Positions 1 through 8,545 of a stretch of DNA of 9,103 nt are shown here, piece after piece (position 1 is the stretch's first letter; the number at the start of each line of letters is the position of its first letter). This stretch comes from Chloroflexota bacterium (lineage in GTDB: Bacteria; Chloroflexota; Ktedonobacteria; Ktedonobacterales; Ktedonobacteraceae). The notes under the pieces were generated by a model. The model was not told the DNA's origin and ran no database searches. It was given only the letters and a program-made list of their open reading frames with translations. A program made the translations under genes and the position numbers. The stretch spans positions 1 to 9,103 of the forward strand of contig VBHI01000231.1 in assembly GCA_005881495.1 (NCBI GenBank), given 5' to 3'.

Positions 1-246
1 ATTGTCACAGAGGCCGATATTATCAGCAAGGTCAACCGAGAGGGGCTGTGCGTTGCCGATATTATGAGCCACGAAGTCATCGCCGTAGGTGAAGAGACTG
101 CGGTGAGTGAGATCGCAATGCTCTTCGCCAAACATAAAATCAAGCGTGTCCCAGTCTTGCATGATGGCAAACTGGTGGGCATTGTCAGCCGAGCTGATAT
201 CGTCCATGCAGTCGCACAAGGGTATCTGGTCCTCAGACCCTGGTAA
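1..246 (+). CDS. CBS-domain protein, C-terminal part (5' end outside window)
   Basis: The frame is open from the first base and ends at TAA 244-246, giving 81 visible residues; the start lies outside the window. The first residues (IVTEADII) look like the closing strand of one CBS motif. A complete second CBS motif follows: VADIMSHEVIAVGEE, then a helix, then KRVPVLHDGKLVGIVSRADIV. The visible part is therefore the end of a CBS pair (Bateman module), a cytosolic domain that usually binds AMP, ATP or related nucleotides and signals energy state. Only nine bases separate its stop from the acsA start, so the two are probably co-transcribed. A nucleotide-sensing protein beside an ATP-consuming, AMP-producing enzyme is sensible, but a regulatory link is my inference. 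Any domain fused further upstream cannot be seen. Confidence 0.85.
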   Translation: MVTEADIISKVNREGLCVADIMSHEVIAVGEETAVSEIAMLFAKHKIKRVPVLHDGKLVGIVSRADIVHAVAQGYLVLRPW

Positions 247-255
247 GGGACTAAC

Positions 256-2139
<1,884 letters not shown>

Positions 2140-2199
2140 GACCTTACCTGTCTCCCAGAGCGGTGCGATTTACGAAGTAAAGAAAGAAAGGGGCGACCT

Positions 2200-2535
2200 A
2201 TGTATGTAACAGTACGGCGCAGCAAGCATTTTGGCAGTACTGATGAGATAGTACGACGGGCCAAAGAGGGCCTGGTACCCACACTAAGGAGACTGCCAGG
2301 CTTTGTGTCCTACGACATCTTGAGTCTTGAGGATAACACGGTGATGGGCATTACTATTTTTGACAACGAGGCATCGGCGGAAGAGGCCAACAAGTCATTT
2401 GTTCTATGGGCGCGAGAGCAAGACCTACGATCGCTTCTTACGGGGCCACACGAAGTTTTGTCGGGTGAAGCACTCGTTCATGTAGTAGACCACGATGCGC
2501 CCTTCCCTGAGCCTGGTGGAGGTTATGGTGTATGA
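2200..2535 (+). CDS. Small dimeric alpha/beta-barrel protein (ABM-like)
   Basis: A 111-residue protein starts at ATG 2200 with AAAGGGG a few bases upstream. The pattern is that of the ferredoxin-like dimeric alpha/beta-barrel fold shared by antibiotic-biosynthesis-monooxygenase-like proteins: a first strand (MYVTVRRSK), a helix (DEIVRRAKEGLVPTLRRLPG), a strand with FVSYDILSL, the hairpin strand TVMGITIFD, a helix rich in Ala and Glu (ASAEEANKS), and a last strand (ALVHVVDHD). The LPGFVSY segment is typical of these proteins. No signal peptide or membrane segment is present. It follows acsA by 60 bases on the same strand and may be read with it. Family members range from heme-degrading or quinone monooxygenases to proteins of unknown role, so I assign no reaction. 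Confidence 0.75.
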   Translation: MYVTVRRSKHFGSTDEIVRRAKEGLVPTLRRLPGFVSYDILSLEDNTVMGITIFDNEASAEEANKSFVLWAREQDLRSLLTGPHEVLSGEALVHVVDHDAPFPEPGGGYGV

Positions 2536-2895
2536 GCTACTCGTTCATATAACGTGGTAGTTTCAGTGGCGCGACATCCACGACCTCAAGGACACCTTTC
2601 CTGACGATACCGACCTGCGGGCATGGGCGACAGAGGTCAAAGAAGGGTAGATCAGGCCATCGCCCATCCAGGTCCCGACCTCGCCCTGTCCACCCAAAGC
2701 AGACGGCGGTGCGGGAGCAGTATTAGGAGTGCGAGTATCAATGGAACAGGAAGTTGGAATAGTGAGATAGATCAGCCTGGGGAGGAGGTGGAGCATAGCT
2801 TTTTGAACTGCGGGCAAGAGAGTTTTCCAGGAACAGGACTTACCAACTCTCCCGTATTTACCCATCATCTAATGTCTAGTAATCCGGGGACTTGA
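2536..2895 (+). other. Gene-poor relic stretch between the ABM-like gene and the acs fragment
   Basis: No convincing intact gene lies in these 360 bases. On the plus strand one frame is open from 2561 to 2770 except for a single TAG at 2648-2650. It begins FQWRDIHDLKDTFPDDTDL and continues after the stop with a Pro-rich and then Gly/Val-rich stretch. It has no start codon or ribosome site, and I do not recognise the family. This could be the end of a decayed gene, or chance. The minus-strand frame over 2563-2868 is also open but has an unconvincing composition. I see no terminator, tRNA or clear repeat here. Confidence 0.4.
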
Positions 2896-3123
2896 CGGGT
2901 CAAAGTGTTTGTCATTCTTAAACAGAAAATTGAGCCGTCGGATGCCCTGGCAAAAGAACTCAAAATGCACGTGCGTACCGTCGTTGGTCCACTGGCTACA
3001 CCAGATGAGTTGGAGTTCGTGCCCAGCTTACCCAAGACCCGCTCCGGCAAAATTATGCGGCGTGTCATTCGGGCACAAGAGCTAGGTGAGCCGATTGGCG
3101 ATATCAGTACACTAGACGCCTAG
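2896..3123 (+). pseudogene. C-terminal fragment of a second acetyl-CoA synthetase
   Basis: From CGG at 2896 to the stop at 3123, the frame matches the last 75 residues of the upstream acsA (1912-2139) with no gap. I count 10 amino-acid differences (about 87% identity) but about 61 base differences in 228 (about 73% identity), mostly at third positions. It keeps LATPDELEF and the catalytic-lysine motif [11 protein letters not shown]. Directly upstream of the match is a TGA (2893-2895), and similarity stops abruptly. The piece has no proper start: GTG 2905 is internal to the family alignment and lacks a ribosome site. Without the large N-terminal adenylate-forming domain it cannot work as a ligase. 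The silent-site bias says both copies were under selection for a long time before this one was cut, so it is not a recent tandem copy. Confidence 0.88.
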
Positions 3124-3162
3124 CCGTCGTTTGCTCAGTGGTTACGGGTGAAGCCGTCGTTT
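3122..3162. repeat. Short direct repeat after the acs fragment
   Basis: AGCCGTCGTTT occurs at 3122-3132 and again at 3152-3162, exactly 30 bases apart, starting within the stop codon of the acs fragment. It may be a slippage product or chance; no function is assigned. Confidence 0.4.
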
Positions 3163-3198
3163 TGAGAGACTCCAGGTGAACTAGCTAGTGCGAGAACG

Positions 3199-3223
3199 GC
3201 CCAGAGCGACAGAAGCTCTGGGC
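3199..3223 (-). terminator. Hairpin at the stop codon of the HTH-TPR regulator gene
   Basis: GCCCAGAGC (3199-3207) pairs perfectly with GCTCTGGGC (3215-3223) across a 7-base loop, giving a GC-rich 9-bp stem. The stem touches the regulator's stop codon (3223-3225 on the minus strand) and lies between two convergent transcription units, where a terminator is expected. There is no long T-run on either side, so this may be a weak or bidirectional terminator or a 3'-end stabilising hairpin. Confidence 0.5.
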
Positions 3224-4314
3224 TAGTATTCAATCGGGCCATCAAGCGCTTCCCGGAGCAGCGCTGTCGACTGCTCTAGGCTTGTTGTTAAGCATTGCAG
3301 GTACTGCTGCATCCTGTAGATTCGCTCGAGCAACCGAAAAGCCCCGTGTTTCCTGCAGAGCTCGATACACTCGACTGCCAAGGCCACCCCACATTGGATC
3401 TCTCCCCCGCGAATGAGGGCCATCACCGTGGTCGTCTTCAACACCAGGTCCCAATAGGTGCCAAACGGGGGCAGGTGCTGTGCTCGCTCAATGTATTCCA
3501 GCGCTTGGTGCAGGTTGCCCAGCAGGGCAGAACTCCTTCCATACTCTGCGTACACCGCCTTGAGGCCAAACGGTTCCCCGATGACGCTGTCGCCTGTCAC
3601 TTGCTCGGCTCGTGCCTCTGCCTCTGCCATCCACCGCTCATATGCCCCTCGCTGGCCAGCCTTGAAATACCCTTTTGCCAGTAAGAGGGCGACCGCTCCC
3701 TTTGCTGGACTGTCCTCATCAGGTGCTATGCCCAGCGCCGTCTCTAGATACTCGTTGCCCGTGTTCACTTCCCCTACGCGGGTATACATCTCACCTTCAA
3801 ACGCCAGGGCGAGGGCCAATAATGGCGGGTCGTCGAGCAGACGGGCCGTCTGCTCCATGGCGCGGTAGCTCGCCAGTGGATAGCGTACCTCGCTCGTGCG
3901 TGTGTTCTCGGACCGGACGTAGGCGGTTACCCGGTGAGCTTGCGTGAGCCGATAGAGGTGTGCTTGACATCCTGGGCAGGGGGCGTTGGTCTGCAGCTCA
4001 GCCACTAAGCGTTCGGCAACGGCTCTGGCTTCAAAGAATCTGGCCGCGGCGATGAGTTGCCAGACGTGGTGGAGAGTCTCGTCTGCCTGCTCAGGTGAGA
4101 TGCCTCCTGCCTGGTCTGTGACGCCCAGCCGCTCCGCTGCAACGCCAAGCACACTGGCTAGTCGTCGCAACTCTCGGACATCGGTCAGTCTGGTTTCCTG
4201 GTGCTCCCATCTTCGGAGGGTGCGCTCGTCGACATGAAGGGTTTCAGCCAGCTGGAGCTGGGTGAGGCCGTACTTCTCTCGATGCTCCTTGAGAATCAGT
4301 GCTAGGCTCATCAT
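3223..4314 (-). CDS. HTH (XRE-type) transcriptional regulator with C-terminal TPR-like helices
   Basis: A 363-residue soluble protein. Residues about 5-60 form a Cro/C1-type helix-turn-helix: ILKEHREKYGLTQLQLAETL, then VDERTLRRWEHQ as the recognition region, then LRRLASVLGV. The rest, from about residue 75 to the end, is a run of Ala- and Leu-rich helical pairs (AARFFEARAVAERLV, LALALAFEGEMYTRVGEVNTG, AKGYFKAGQRGAYERWM, YAEYGRSSALLGNLHQALEY) consistent with degenerate TPR repeats that could bind a peptide or protein partner. A CPGCQ pair of cysteines lies near residue 113. Two ATGs start the frame; the second (4309-4311) is better spaced from the AGG at about 4316-4318. The gene points the same way as the truncated treT upstream and converges on the acs relic. 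Its targets are unknown; control of the neighbouring sugar genes is possible but unproven. Confidence 0.85.
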   Translation of the reverse strand: MMSLALILKEHREKYGLTQLQLAETLHVDERTLRRWEHQETRLTDVRELRRLASVLGVAAERLGVTDQAGGISPEQADETLHHVWQLIAAARFFEARAVAERLVAELQTNAPCPGCQAHLYRLTQAHRVTAYVRSENTRTSEVRYPLASYRAMEQTARLLDDPPLLALALAFEGEMYTRVGEVNTGNEYLETALGIAPDEDSPAKGAVALLLAKGYFKAGQRGAYERWMAEAEARAEQVTGDSVIGEPFGLKAVYAEYGRSSALLGNLHQALEYIERAQHLPPFGTYWDLVLKTTTVMALIRGGEIQCGVALAVECIELCRKHGAFRLLERIYRMQQYLQCLTTSLEQSTALLREALDGPIEY

Positions 4315-4428
4315 GTCCTGCCTACTTGCCTTTGTTCCTGCTGAAGCGGCTCAGACGGGTTGTGTTGCAAAAACTCTGGGAGGAACCCCATGGGCAGGAG
4401 GCTCCCCGTTCTGGTTGTGCTTAGACGG

Positions 4429-4950
4429 CTACTCCAAACACGTAAGCGCATACGGATCCAGAAATTGCCGAATGTACTGCTGTGCTGAAGGGGTGGGGTG
4501 GGCCGTATCGACATGACAGAACCAGATGGCTGGCCTCATCCATGGGAAAAACTCCGCGAGGGGAACGAGTTGGAAGTCGTGGATGAAGTACACATCAGCC
4601 TGATACTCTGGCCCTTTACTCACTGCATGCCGTAACTTCTCCAGGAACACCTGTTTTTCTGCTTCAGGAAATGCCCCGGTATCATATCCCTGCAGCATGT
4701 CGACCAGGCGAGCCGTAAAGTAGCCGGAGGCCTCATCTAAGGAGATAACTTTCCAGTCATGTTGAATACCAAGCTCTCCCATTATAGGGAGAAGCTCATT
4801 GAGGATTTCCGCGACACCGCCGCCCTGGGCTGTCGTATTGACATGCAACACTTGCAAGCCCGCTAATGAATGCGCTACTTCGTAGATCTGCTCGATCAGT
4901 GACGCGCTTACAATGCCCTTGTAGCGGTCTAAGAGAGGCGAGGTTTCCAT
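4429..4950 (-). pseudogene. treT: Trehalose glycosyltransferring synthase (GT4), truncated after 173 residues
   Basis: The 173-residue product carries the N-terminal domain of TreT-type GT4 enzymes, which make trehalose reversibly from NDP-glucose and glucose (or act as retaining trehalose phosphorylases). Visible motifs are HVNTTAQGGGVAEIL (36-50), IHDFQLVPL (123-131, where the family usually has HDPQ) and CHVDTAHP (145-152), followed by a FLDPY helix. The frame then ends at TAG (4429-4431), where the family continues for another 230 or so residues with the nucleotide-sugar-binding Rossmann domain. The regulator starts only about 115 bases further on, so that domain is gone. A different frame in this gap encodes a short LLPMGFLPEFLQH stretch that might be the old C-terminal tail, left after a deletion; this is a guess. 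The start at 4950 has AGGAG (4959-4963) eight bases upstream. A stand-alone acceptor-domain protein is the alternative reading. Confidence 0.75.
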
Positions 4951-5050
4951 AAGAACTGCTCCTGTGAATCCTTCGTGTTAACGTATTGTGGCAGTACTCA
5001 TAGCTGTGATCATCGACCACGTACTGGATAAATCCGCACTCTACAAGGTA
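4951..5050 (-). promoter_or_regulatory. 5' region of treT, bounded by the IS4-type element
   Basis: These 100 bases hold the treT ribosome site (AGGAG, complement of 4959-4963) and whatever remains of its promoter before the insertion sequence begins at about 5051. I could not identify a clean -35/-10 pair on the minus strand. If the original promoter lay further upstream, the insertion has separated it from the gene. Confidence 0.35.
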
Positions 5051-5090
5051 GACCCTCGATAAAGGTCATTAACAAAATAATCGGGACATC
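5051..5090 (+). repeat. Outer terminal inverted repeat, left copy
   Basis: Compared with the complement of 6681-6720 in ten-base blocks, matches are 10/10, 4/10, 9/10 and 8/10. The conserved outer and inner blocks with a diverged middle are typical of transposase contact sites within an IS end. Confidence 0.7.
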
Positions 5091-5097
5091 TGTAGGG

Positions 5098-5131
5098 GCC
5101 GATTTATCGCGCCCAGCGCCGATTTATCGGC
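5098..5131. repeat. Tandem copies of GCCGATTTATCG near the IS left end
   Basis: GCCGATTTATCG occurs at 5098-5109 and 5118-5129, with a third copy at 6651-6662 near the right end. The second and third copies extend to GCCGATTTATCGGC, an inverted repeat with 6-bp arms. The left end therefore has one more copy than the right end. This could be a transposase or host-factor binding motif; that role is inferred. Confidence 0.6.
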
Positions 5132-5152
5132 CCTAATAGGCATCAACCTAAG
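5115..5152 (+). repeat. Inner inverted repeat, left copy
   Basis: These 38 bases match the complement of 6630-6667 with four mismatches, all in the outer palindromic half. The inner 20 bases (5133-5152, from CTAATAGG to ACCTAAG) are identical to the complement of 6630-6649. Confidence 0.8.
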
Positions 5153-5235
5153 ATAAGGAAAGGCTGAAAACAAGACTCCTGAAGTGATAGACTAAAGAAA
5201 ATGAACCAAGGTCTAGCACCACCAGAAGGAATATC

Positions 5236-6639
5236 ATGAGCAGTATACCACAGATAGCAGGAGCGATGGAGCGAGTGTTGAGGACGCGCGCGAAGGAGCT
5301 GGAGCGCGAGACGGGGTTCGTGCACCGCAGCACGGCGCAGTTGGATGGGCCGACGTTTGTGCAAACGACGGTCTTTGGCTGGATAGATCATGCGGAGGCG
5401 AGTTATGCGCAGTTACGGCATGTGGCGGCGAGTCTGGGCGTGAGGGTGAGTCCGCAGGCGATCGAGCAACGCTTCGGAGCGGAGTCGGCGGCATTGCTGC
5501 GGGAGGTCTTGCAGGCGGCGGTGGGAGAAGTGCTGAGCAGTGAAGGGCCCGCGCCGGAGTTACTGAGCCGCTTTCAGGGGGTCTATGTGCAGGATGGCAC
5601 GGTCATCAGTCTGCCCGAGGAGTTGCGGGACGAGTGGCGTGGGTGTGGAGGCAGCACGCCGGAAGCGGGGCAGAGTAGCCTGCGCGTGCAGGTGCGGCTG
5701 GACCTGGCGCAAGGAGGGATGCAAGGGCCGTGGCTGCAAGAGGGACGGGCCGTCGAACGCAGTGGGGAGGCGCACGAGGCTCCATTGCCAGCGGGCTGCC
5801 TCTACAACGTGGATGGGGGTTATTTCACGCTCGGGGAGATGCGTGCGCACGGCCAGGCGGGATGTTGGTGGTTGACGACCGCCAAAGCCGGGACACTGCT
5901 GATTGATGAGCGGGGGCAGTGCTGGGACCTGGTATCATTCTTGCGTGCGCAGAAGGGCGAGGAGGTGGATGTGCAGGTGTCTCTGGGCAAGCGCGAGCGG
6001 CTGCCGGTCCGTCTGATCGCCAGGCGGGTCAGTGCAGAGCGGGCCAAGCGGCGACGGGAGAACGCCAGGCGCTGTGTGGAGGGCAAACCCAAAGGGGTGC
6101 GGCGGCCCAATGCGCGCAAAGGCCGGGCGGCCGGAGCCAAACGACAGCGGCAGCGCAAACAGCGGAAAACGGGCAAGGCGCGCCTGCTGCTCTTGGACTG
6201 GACGATCCTGGTGACCAATGTGCCGCAGGAGTTGCTCAGTGTGGACGAAGCGCTGGTGCTGGCGCGCTGCCGGTGGCAGATCGAACTGTGTTGGAAACTG
6301 TGGAAACAGGTGGGCAAGCTGGATACGTGGTGCAGTGCCAAGCCGTATCGCATCTTGACGGAGATCTACGCCAAGCTGCTGGGCTGTTTGGTCACGCATT
6401 GGTTCACGCTGATCGAGTATTGGCAAGCGCCCAACCACAGTATGGTCAAAGCTCGGCAAGTCGTGCAGTGGATGGCTCCAGCCCTGGCGCTGGGCGAGGC
6501 CGGAGTCGTGTCATTGGAGACGATGGTGCAATGCACCTCGCACTCAATGGCCTCGGGCTGTAGCGTCAACGCGCGACGCAAGCAGCCTGCGACCTATCAA
6601 CTGGTCGACCAACCTCAGCTCATCCGGGGCTTAGGTTGA
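5236..6639 (+). CDS. IS4-family transposase
   Basis: A 467-residue DDE transposase that would cut and rejoin the ends of its element. The start at ATG 5236 has AGAAGGA (5224-5230) five bases upstream. The catalytic acidic residues are readable: Asp120 in VQDGTVISLP, Asp193 in YNVDGGYF and Glu350 in CRWQIELCWKLWK. The last gives the R-(3)-E-(6)-K spacing of the IS4-family signature, with the usual Tyr before the Arg replaced by Ala. Residues about 264-312 form a very basic Arg/Lys-rich insert between Asp193 and Glu350. The frame is intact with no frameshift, so it may be active. Its last codons and stop lie inside the inner right inverted repeat. GC content is visibly higher than in the flanking non-coding ends. 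Confidence 0.9.
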   Translation: MSSIPQIAGAMERVLRTRAKELERETGFVHRSTAQLDGPTFVQTTVFGWIDHAEASYAQLRHVAASLGVRVSPQAIEQRFGAESAALLREVLQAAVGEVLSSEGPAPELLSRFQGVYVQDGTVISLPEELRDEWRGCGGSTPEAGQSSLRVQVRLDLAQGGMQGPWLQEGRAVERSGEAHEAPLPAGCLYNVDGGYFTLGEMRAHGQAGCWWLTTAKAGTLLIDERGQCWDLVSFLRAQKGEEVDVQVSLGKRERLPVRLIARRVSAERAKRRRENARRCVEGKPKGVRRPNARKGRAAGAKRQRQRKQRKTGKARLLLLDWTILVTNVPQELLSVDEALVLARCRWQIELCWKLWKQVGKLDTWCSAKPYRILTEIYAKLLGCLVTHWFTLIEYWQAPNHSMVKARQVVQWMAPALALGEAGVVSLETMVQCTSHSMASGCSVNARRKQPATYQLVDQPQLIRGLG

Positions 6640-6667
6640 TGCCTATTAGCGCCGATTTATCGGCCCT
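6630..6667 (-). repeat. Inner inverted repeat, right copy
   Basis: Partner of 5115-5152. It overlaps the last four codons and the stop of the transposase gene (TGA at 6637-6639) and includes the third GCCGATTTATCG copy at 6651-6662. Confidence 0.8.
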
Positions 6668-6680
6668 CGATGCATGTATC

Positions 6681-6720
6681 GATATCCGGATTATTTTGTG
6701 AAACCTCATAATCGAGGGTC
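6681..6720 (-). repeat. Outer terminal inverted repeat, right copy
   Basis: Partner of 5051-5090. The outermost ten bases are identical in complement, as is most of the ATTATTTTGTG block at 6690-6700. Confidence 0.7.
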
Positions 6721-7068
6721 AACTTATTTGGATATGTGCGAGAAGGATTCATCTATGAACAGCAGCGCGTATCTCTTGAAAGGAAGCATGCCTTGTGAAC
6801 ATCACGTTTGTCTCTCATTTGCCAGGTTTGCATCACAAATAGATCACATGTGCTGAAAGCTCAGAACCATGCTTAGATCGCACCCGCATGCAAAAGTAAC
6901 GCAATCAATGCCGCGAGGGTCGCCCATACATTTTGCGGGCATGAGGTGCAATTGAGGCAATTTCTCGATAATTCAGAGACCCTGCCATTCCTCCTACCTC
7001 ATCTCGACAAAAGTTTGAATCTAGTATAAAATGCGCACAATCCTCAGTGTAGGAGTACGGGAAGGAGC
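6721..7068. other. Intergenic DNA between the two transposase regions
   Basis: About 350 AT-richer bases without a recognisable gene. A 33-codon frame at 6755-6856 (MNSSAYLLKGSMPCEHH...) has a well-placed GAAGGA seven bases before its ATG, but its composition is not informative and I do not recognise it; it may be the start of a gene cut by insertion. An imperfect inverted repeat links GCACC...GCAAAA (6880-6894) with TTTTGC...GGTGC (6931-6949), interrupted by mismatches. TATAAA at 7025-7030 may be a -10 for the ORF at 7069, but no well-spaced -35 is evident. The left end of the second mobile element may lie in here, and I could not fix it. Confidence 0.4.
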
Positions 7069-7320
7069 GTGCTCACGAACGGACAAACGGTATCGTATCC
7101 TTCATTAACTGCTGATCCAGCGCTGCGATTACAGCAGCTTGTAACTGGTTGGCGTGGGGCGGAACGAGGTCAGCACTTGTCTGAATTACACAATGAGTGC
7201 CTGAACGCCGTAGGGCCAGGAGGGCGACACCTGCTGCCAGCTATGCTCTTGCTTGTCAACAACCTGGATGAGACGAGACTGTTCGGAAAGCGGTTTTACG
7301 GATCATGTTACCCAAAGTGA
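7069..7320 (+). CDS. Small protein of unknown function upstream of and overlapping the transposase
   Basis: An 83-residue frame begins at GTG 7069 with AAGGAG at 7062-7067, only one base away, so the exact start is uncertain; an alternative GTAGGAG lies at 7049-7055. The protein is soluble and Leu-rich (LRLQQLVTGWRGAERGQHLS, then LLPAMLLLVNNLDETRLFGKRFYG) and has the look of a real gene, but I do not recognise the family. Its last 16 bases overlap the start of the transposase frame (ATG 7305 against TGA 7318-7320), an arrangement that suggests translational coupling. It may be an accessory ORF of the same insertion sequence; that is inferred from position only. Confidence 0.5.
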   Translation: MLTNGQTVSYPSLTADPALRLQQLVTGWRGAERGQHLSELHNECLNAVGPGGRHLLPAMLLLVNNLDETRLFGKRFYGSCYPK

Positions 7321-8462
7321 ACCCCGAGGCAATCACGGTTCCCACCCAATGTGCCTACACTGGCTGTAGTGGGAGAACGTTTCACTTACGCCAGGAAGTG
7401 GCGAAAGCGCTGCGAGATACGGTGTATCATGAGGTGCAGGTGCATCGCTATCAGTGTTTGAAGTGCAAACGCACCTTTCGGGTCTATCCCGAGGGAACGA
7501 CACATGCCCAGACTTCGCAGCGGGTCAAAGGGTTAGCGGTGATGCTGTATCTGCTGGGATTAAGTTATGAAGCAACCTCCTTAGCGTTAGAAGCTCTTGG
7601 GGTGTACCTGTGCAAGAGTCGCATCTATGATGCGGTACAAGAGGCAGCAAAGCTGGTGCCTGGACTCAAGCGGGATCAGGTGTTTGCGGGAGTGAAAACA
7701 CCGGCGTTAGGAGGCGATCTGACCAGCGTCAAATGCAAGGGGGAGTGGTTACCCTTAGGCATCACCGTTGATCCCATCAGTGGGCTGGCCTTAACCATCG
7801 ATGCCTTATCAGCAGAAGATACCAAGACGCTCCAGGACTGGATTGAGCCAATTGCCAAGAGTGTGGGAGCGACGGTGTTGGTCACCGACGACGCTGATGG
7901 GTTCAAGACCGTGGCGGACTCGGTGGGAGTACAGCATCAAGTCTGTAAAGCGCATGTGCTTCGTAACACCGAGGCGTTGATTGAGCGCTACCAGCCGTTG
8001 GTAGCCAGAGATGCTGATGGCTCGCTTCAAGCGATTGGAGTGAGTCGAAGCCGCAGGCGGCAGCCGACTTAACGCGTTTAGGCGAACTGGTCAAGAGTCG
8101 ACAACGGGAGCAGGCTCCTGAACTGGAAACCCTGCATCGGCGCTATCTGCAAGCCGCGCCGCCGCAAGAAGGAGAGCACCAGAGTCTGGCGTATCGCCTG
8201 CGGCTCTTGTTTCTGGATCGGCTTCCATCTCTGGCATCGCTTGACGCGCTATCGCACGTGGAAAGGACCCAAGGGAGAAACGCTCGATGGCACCAATAAT
8301 GCCTGTGAGCGTGCCATTGGCTGGTGGATCAAAGAGCGCTATCGCACCATGCGGGGCTATAAAGTTCCGGAGAATGCGGTGCGCGTCAGTCGCTTGCTCG
8401 CCTGGTGTGGCAACTTCCTCACGACGGAGGACGAAGCTAACCTGCCAGGATTCTTGCAGTAA
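7305..8462 (+). pseudogene. Zinc-finger DDE transposase (ISL3/IS66-like), broken by two frameshifts
   Basis: The first frame (7305-8072) starts with a zinc-ribbon-like motif, Cys16/Cys21 and Cys51/Cys54 (CAYTGC ... HRYQCLKC). A helical region follows, then a catalytic-type core: Asp138 in GGDLTSVKCKG, Asp195/Asp196 in VTDDADGF and a CKAHVLRN motif (Cys214, His217). Near 8040 the sense moves to another frame, which reads KPQAAADLTRLGELVKSR up to LRLLFLDRLPS. Near 8231 it returns to the first frame as LWHRLTRYRTWKGPKG, then TNNACERAIGWWIKERYRTM, carrying the probable catalytic Glu, and ends at TAA 8460-8462. An uninterrupted product would be about 385 residues, a normal transposase length. As it stands the protein is cut before its Glu and should be inactive. 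The family is uncertain: the NNxxERxIG motif recalls IS66 and the zinc ribbon recalls ISL3. No clear terminal repeats were found. Confidence 0.8.
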
Positions 8463-8545
8463 ACAAGAGCTACCAGGGATCCTCACGGCTTGTTCCTCCT
8501 GTCCTCTTGGTACCACTTATCGAACGATCACGGTGGGATGAAACT
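8463..8545. other. Spacer with an operator-like inverted repeat
   Basis: Between the transposase relic and the glucosidase promoter lies TTATCGAACGATCA (8519-8532), which contains ATCG-AA-CGAT. A small inverted repeat just upstream of a sugar-gene promoter could be a repressor or activator site, but it is short and could be chance. Confidence 0.25.

Larger units (their letters stand above)
5051..6720 (+). mobile_element. IS4-family-type insertion sequence with nested inverted repeats
   Basis: A 1,670-base unit is bounded by GACCCTCGAT at 5051-5060 and its exact complement ATCGAGGGTC at 6711-6720. It contains one transposase gene flanked by a second, inner inverted-repeat pair (5115-5152 and 6630-6667). 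The outer pair also matches in ACAAAATAATC (5072-5082 against 6689-6699, with one offset mismatch beyond) and a GGA-ATC block. No convincing target-site duplication is visible: the ten bases before 5051 (CTACAAGGTA) and after 6720 (AACTTATTTG) do not match. Either the flanks have changed or the true ends differ by a few bases. It lies between treT and the glucosidase gene. Confidence 0.75.

Noticed and set aside
3295..3868. Plus-strand frames opposite the HTH-TPR regulator
   Set aside because: They overlap the regulator in antisense and have Pro/Ser/Arg-rich, low-information composition.
5098..5131. CRISPR-like or tandem-repeat array from the GCCGATTTATCG copies
   Set aside because: There are only two adjacent copies with an 8-base gap plus one at the other IS end; they belong to the element's termini.
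5820..6459. Minus-strand frames over the IS4-type transposase
   Set aside because: High-GC shadows of the transposase gene, without start signals.
6674..6856. 60-codon plus frame starting inside the IS right end
   Set aside because: Its start lies within the terminal repeat and has no ribosome site. Only the in-frame internal ATG at 6755 has one, and that is noted separately.
8036..8046. Programmed -1 frameshift in the second transposase
   Set aside because: No slippery heptamer is seen at the junction, and a second independent shift occurs near 8231, so decay or sequence error is simpler.
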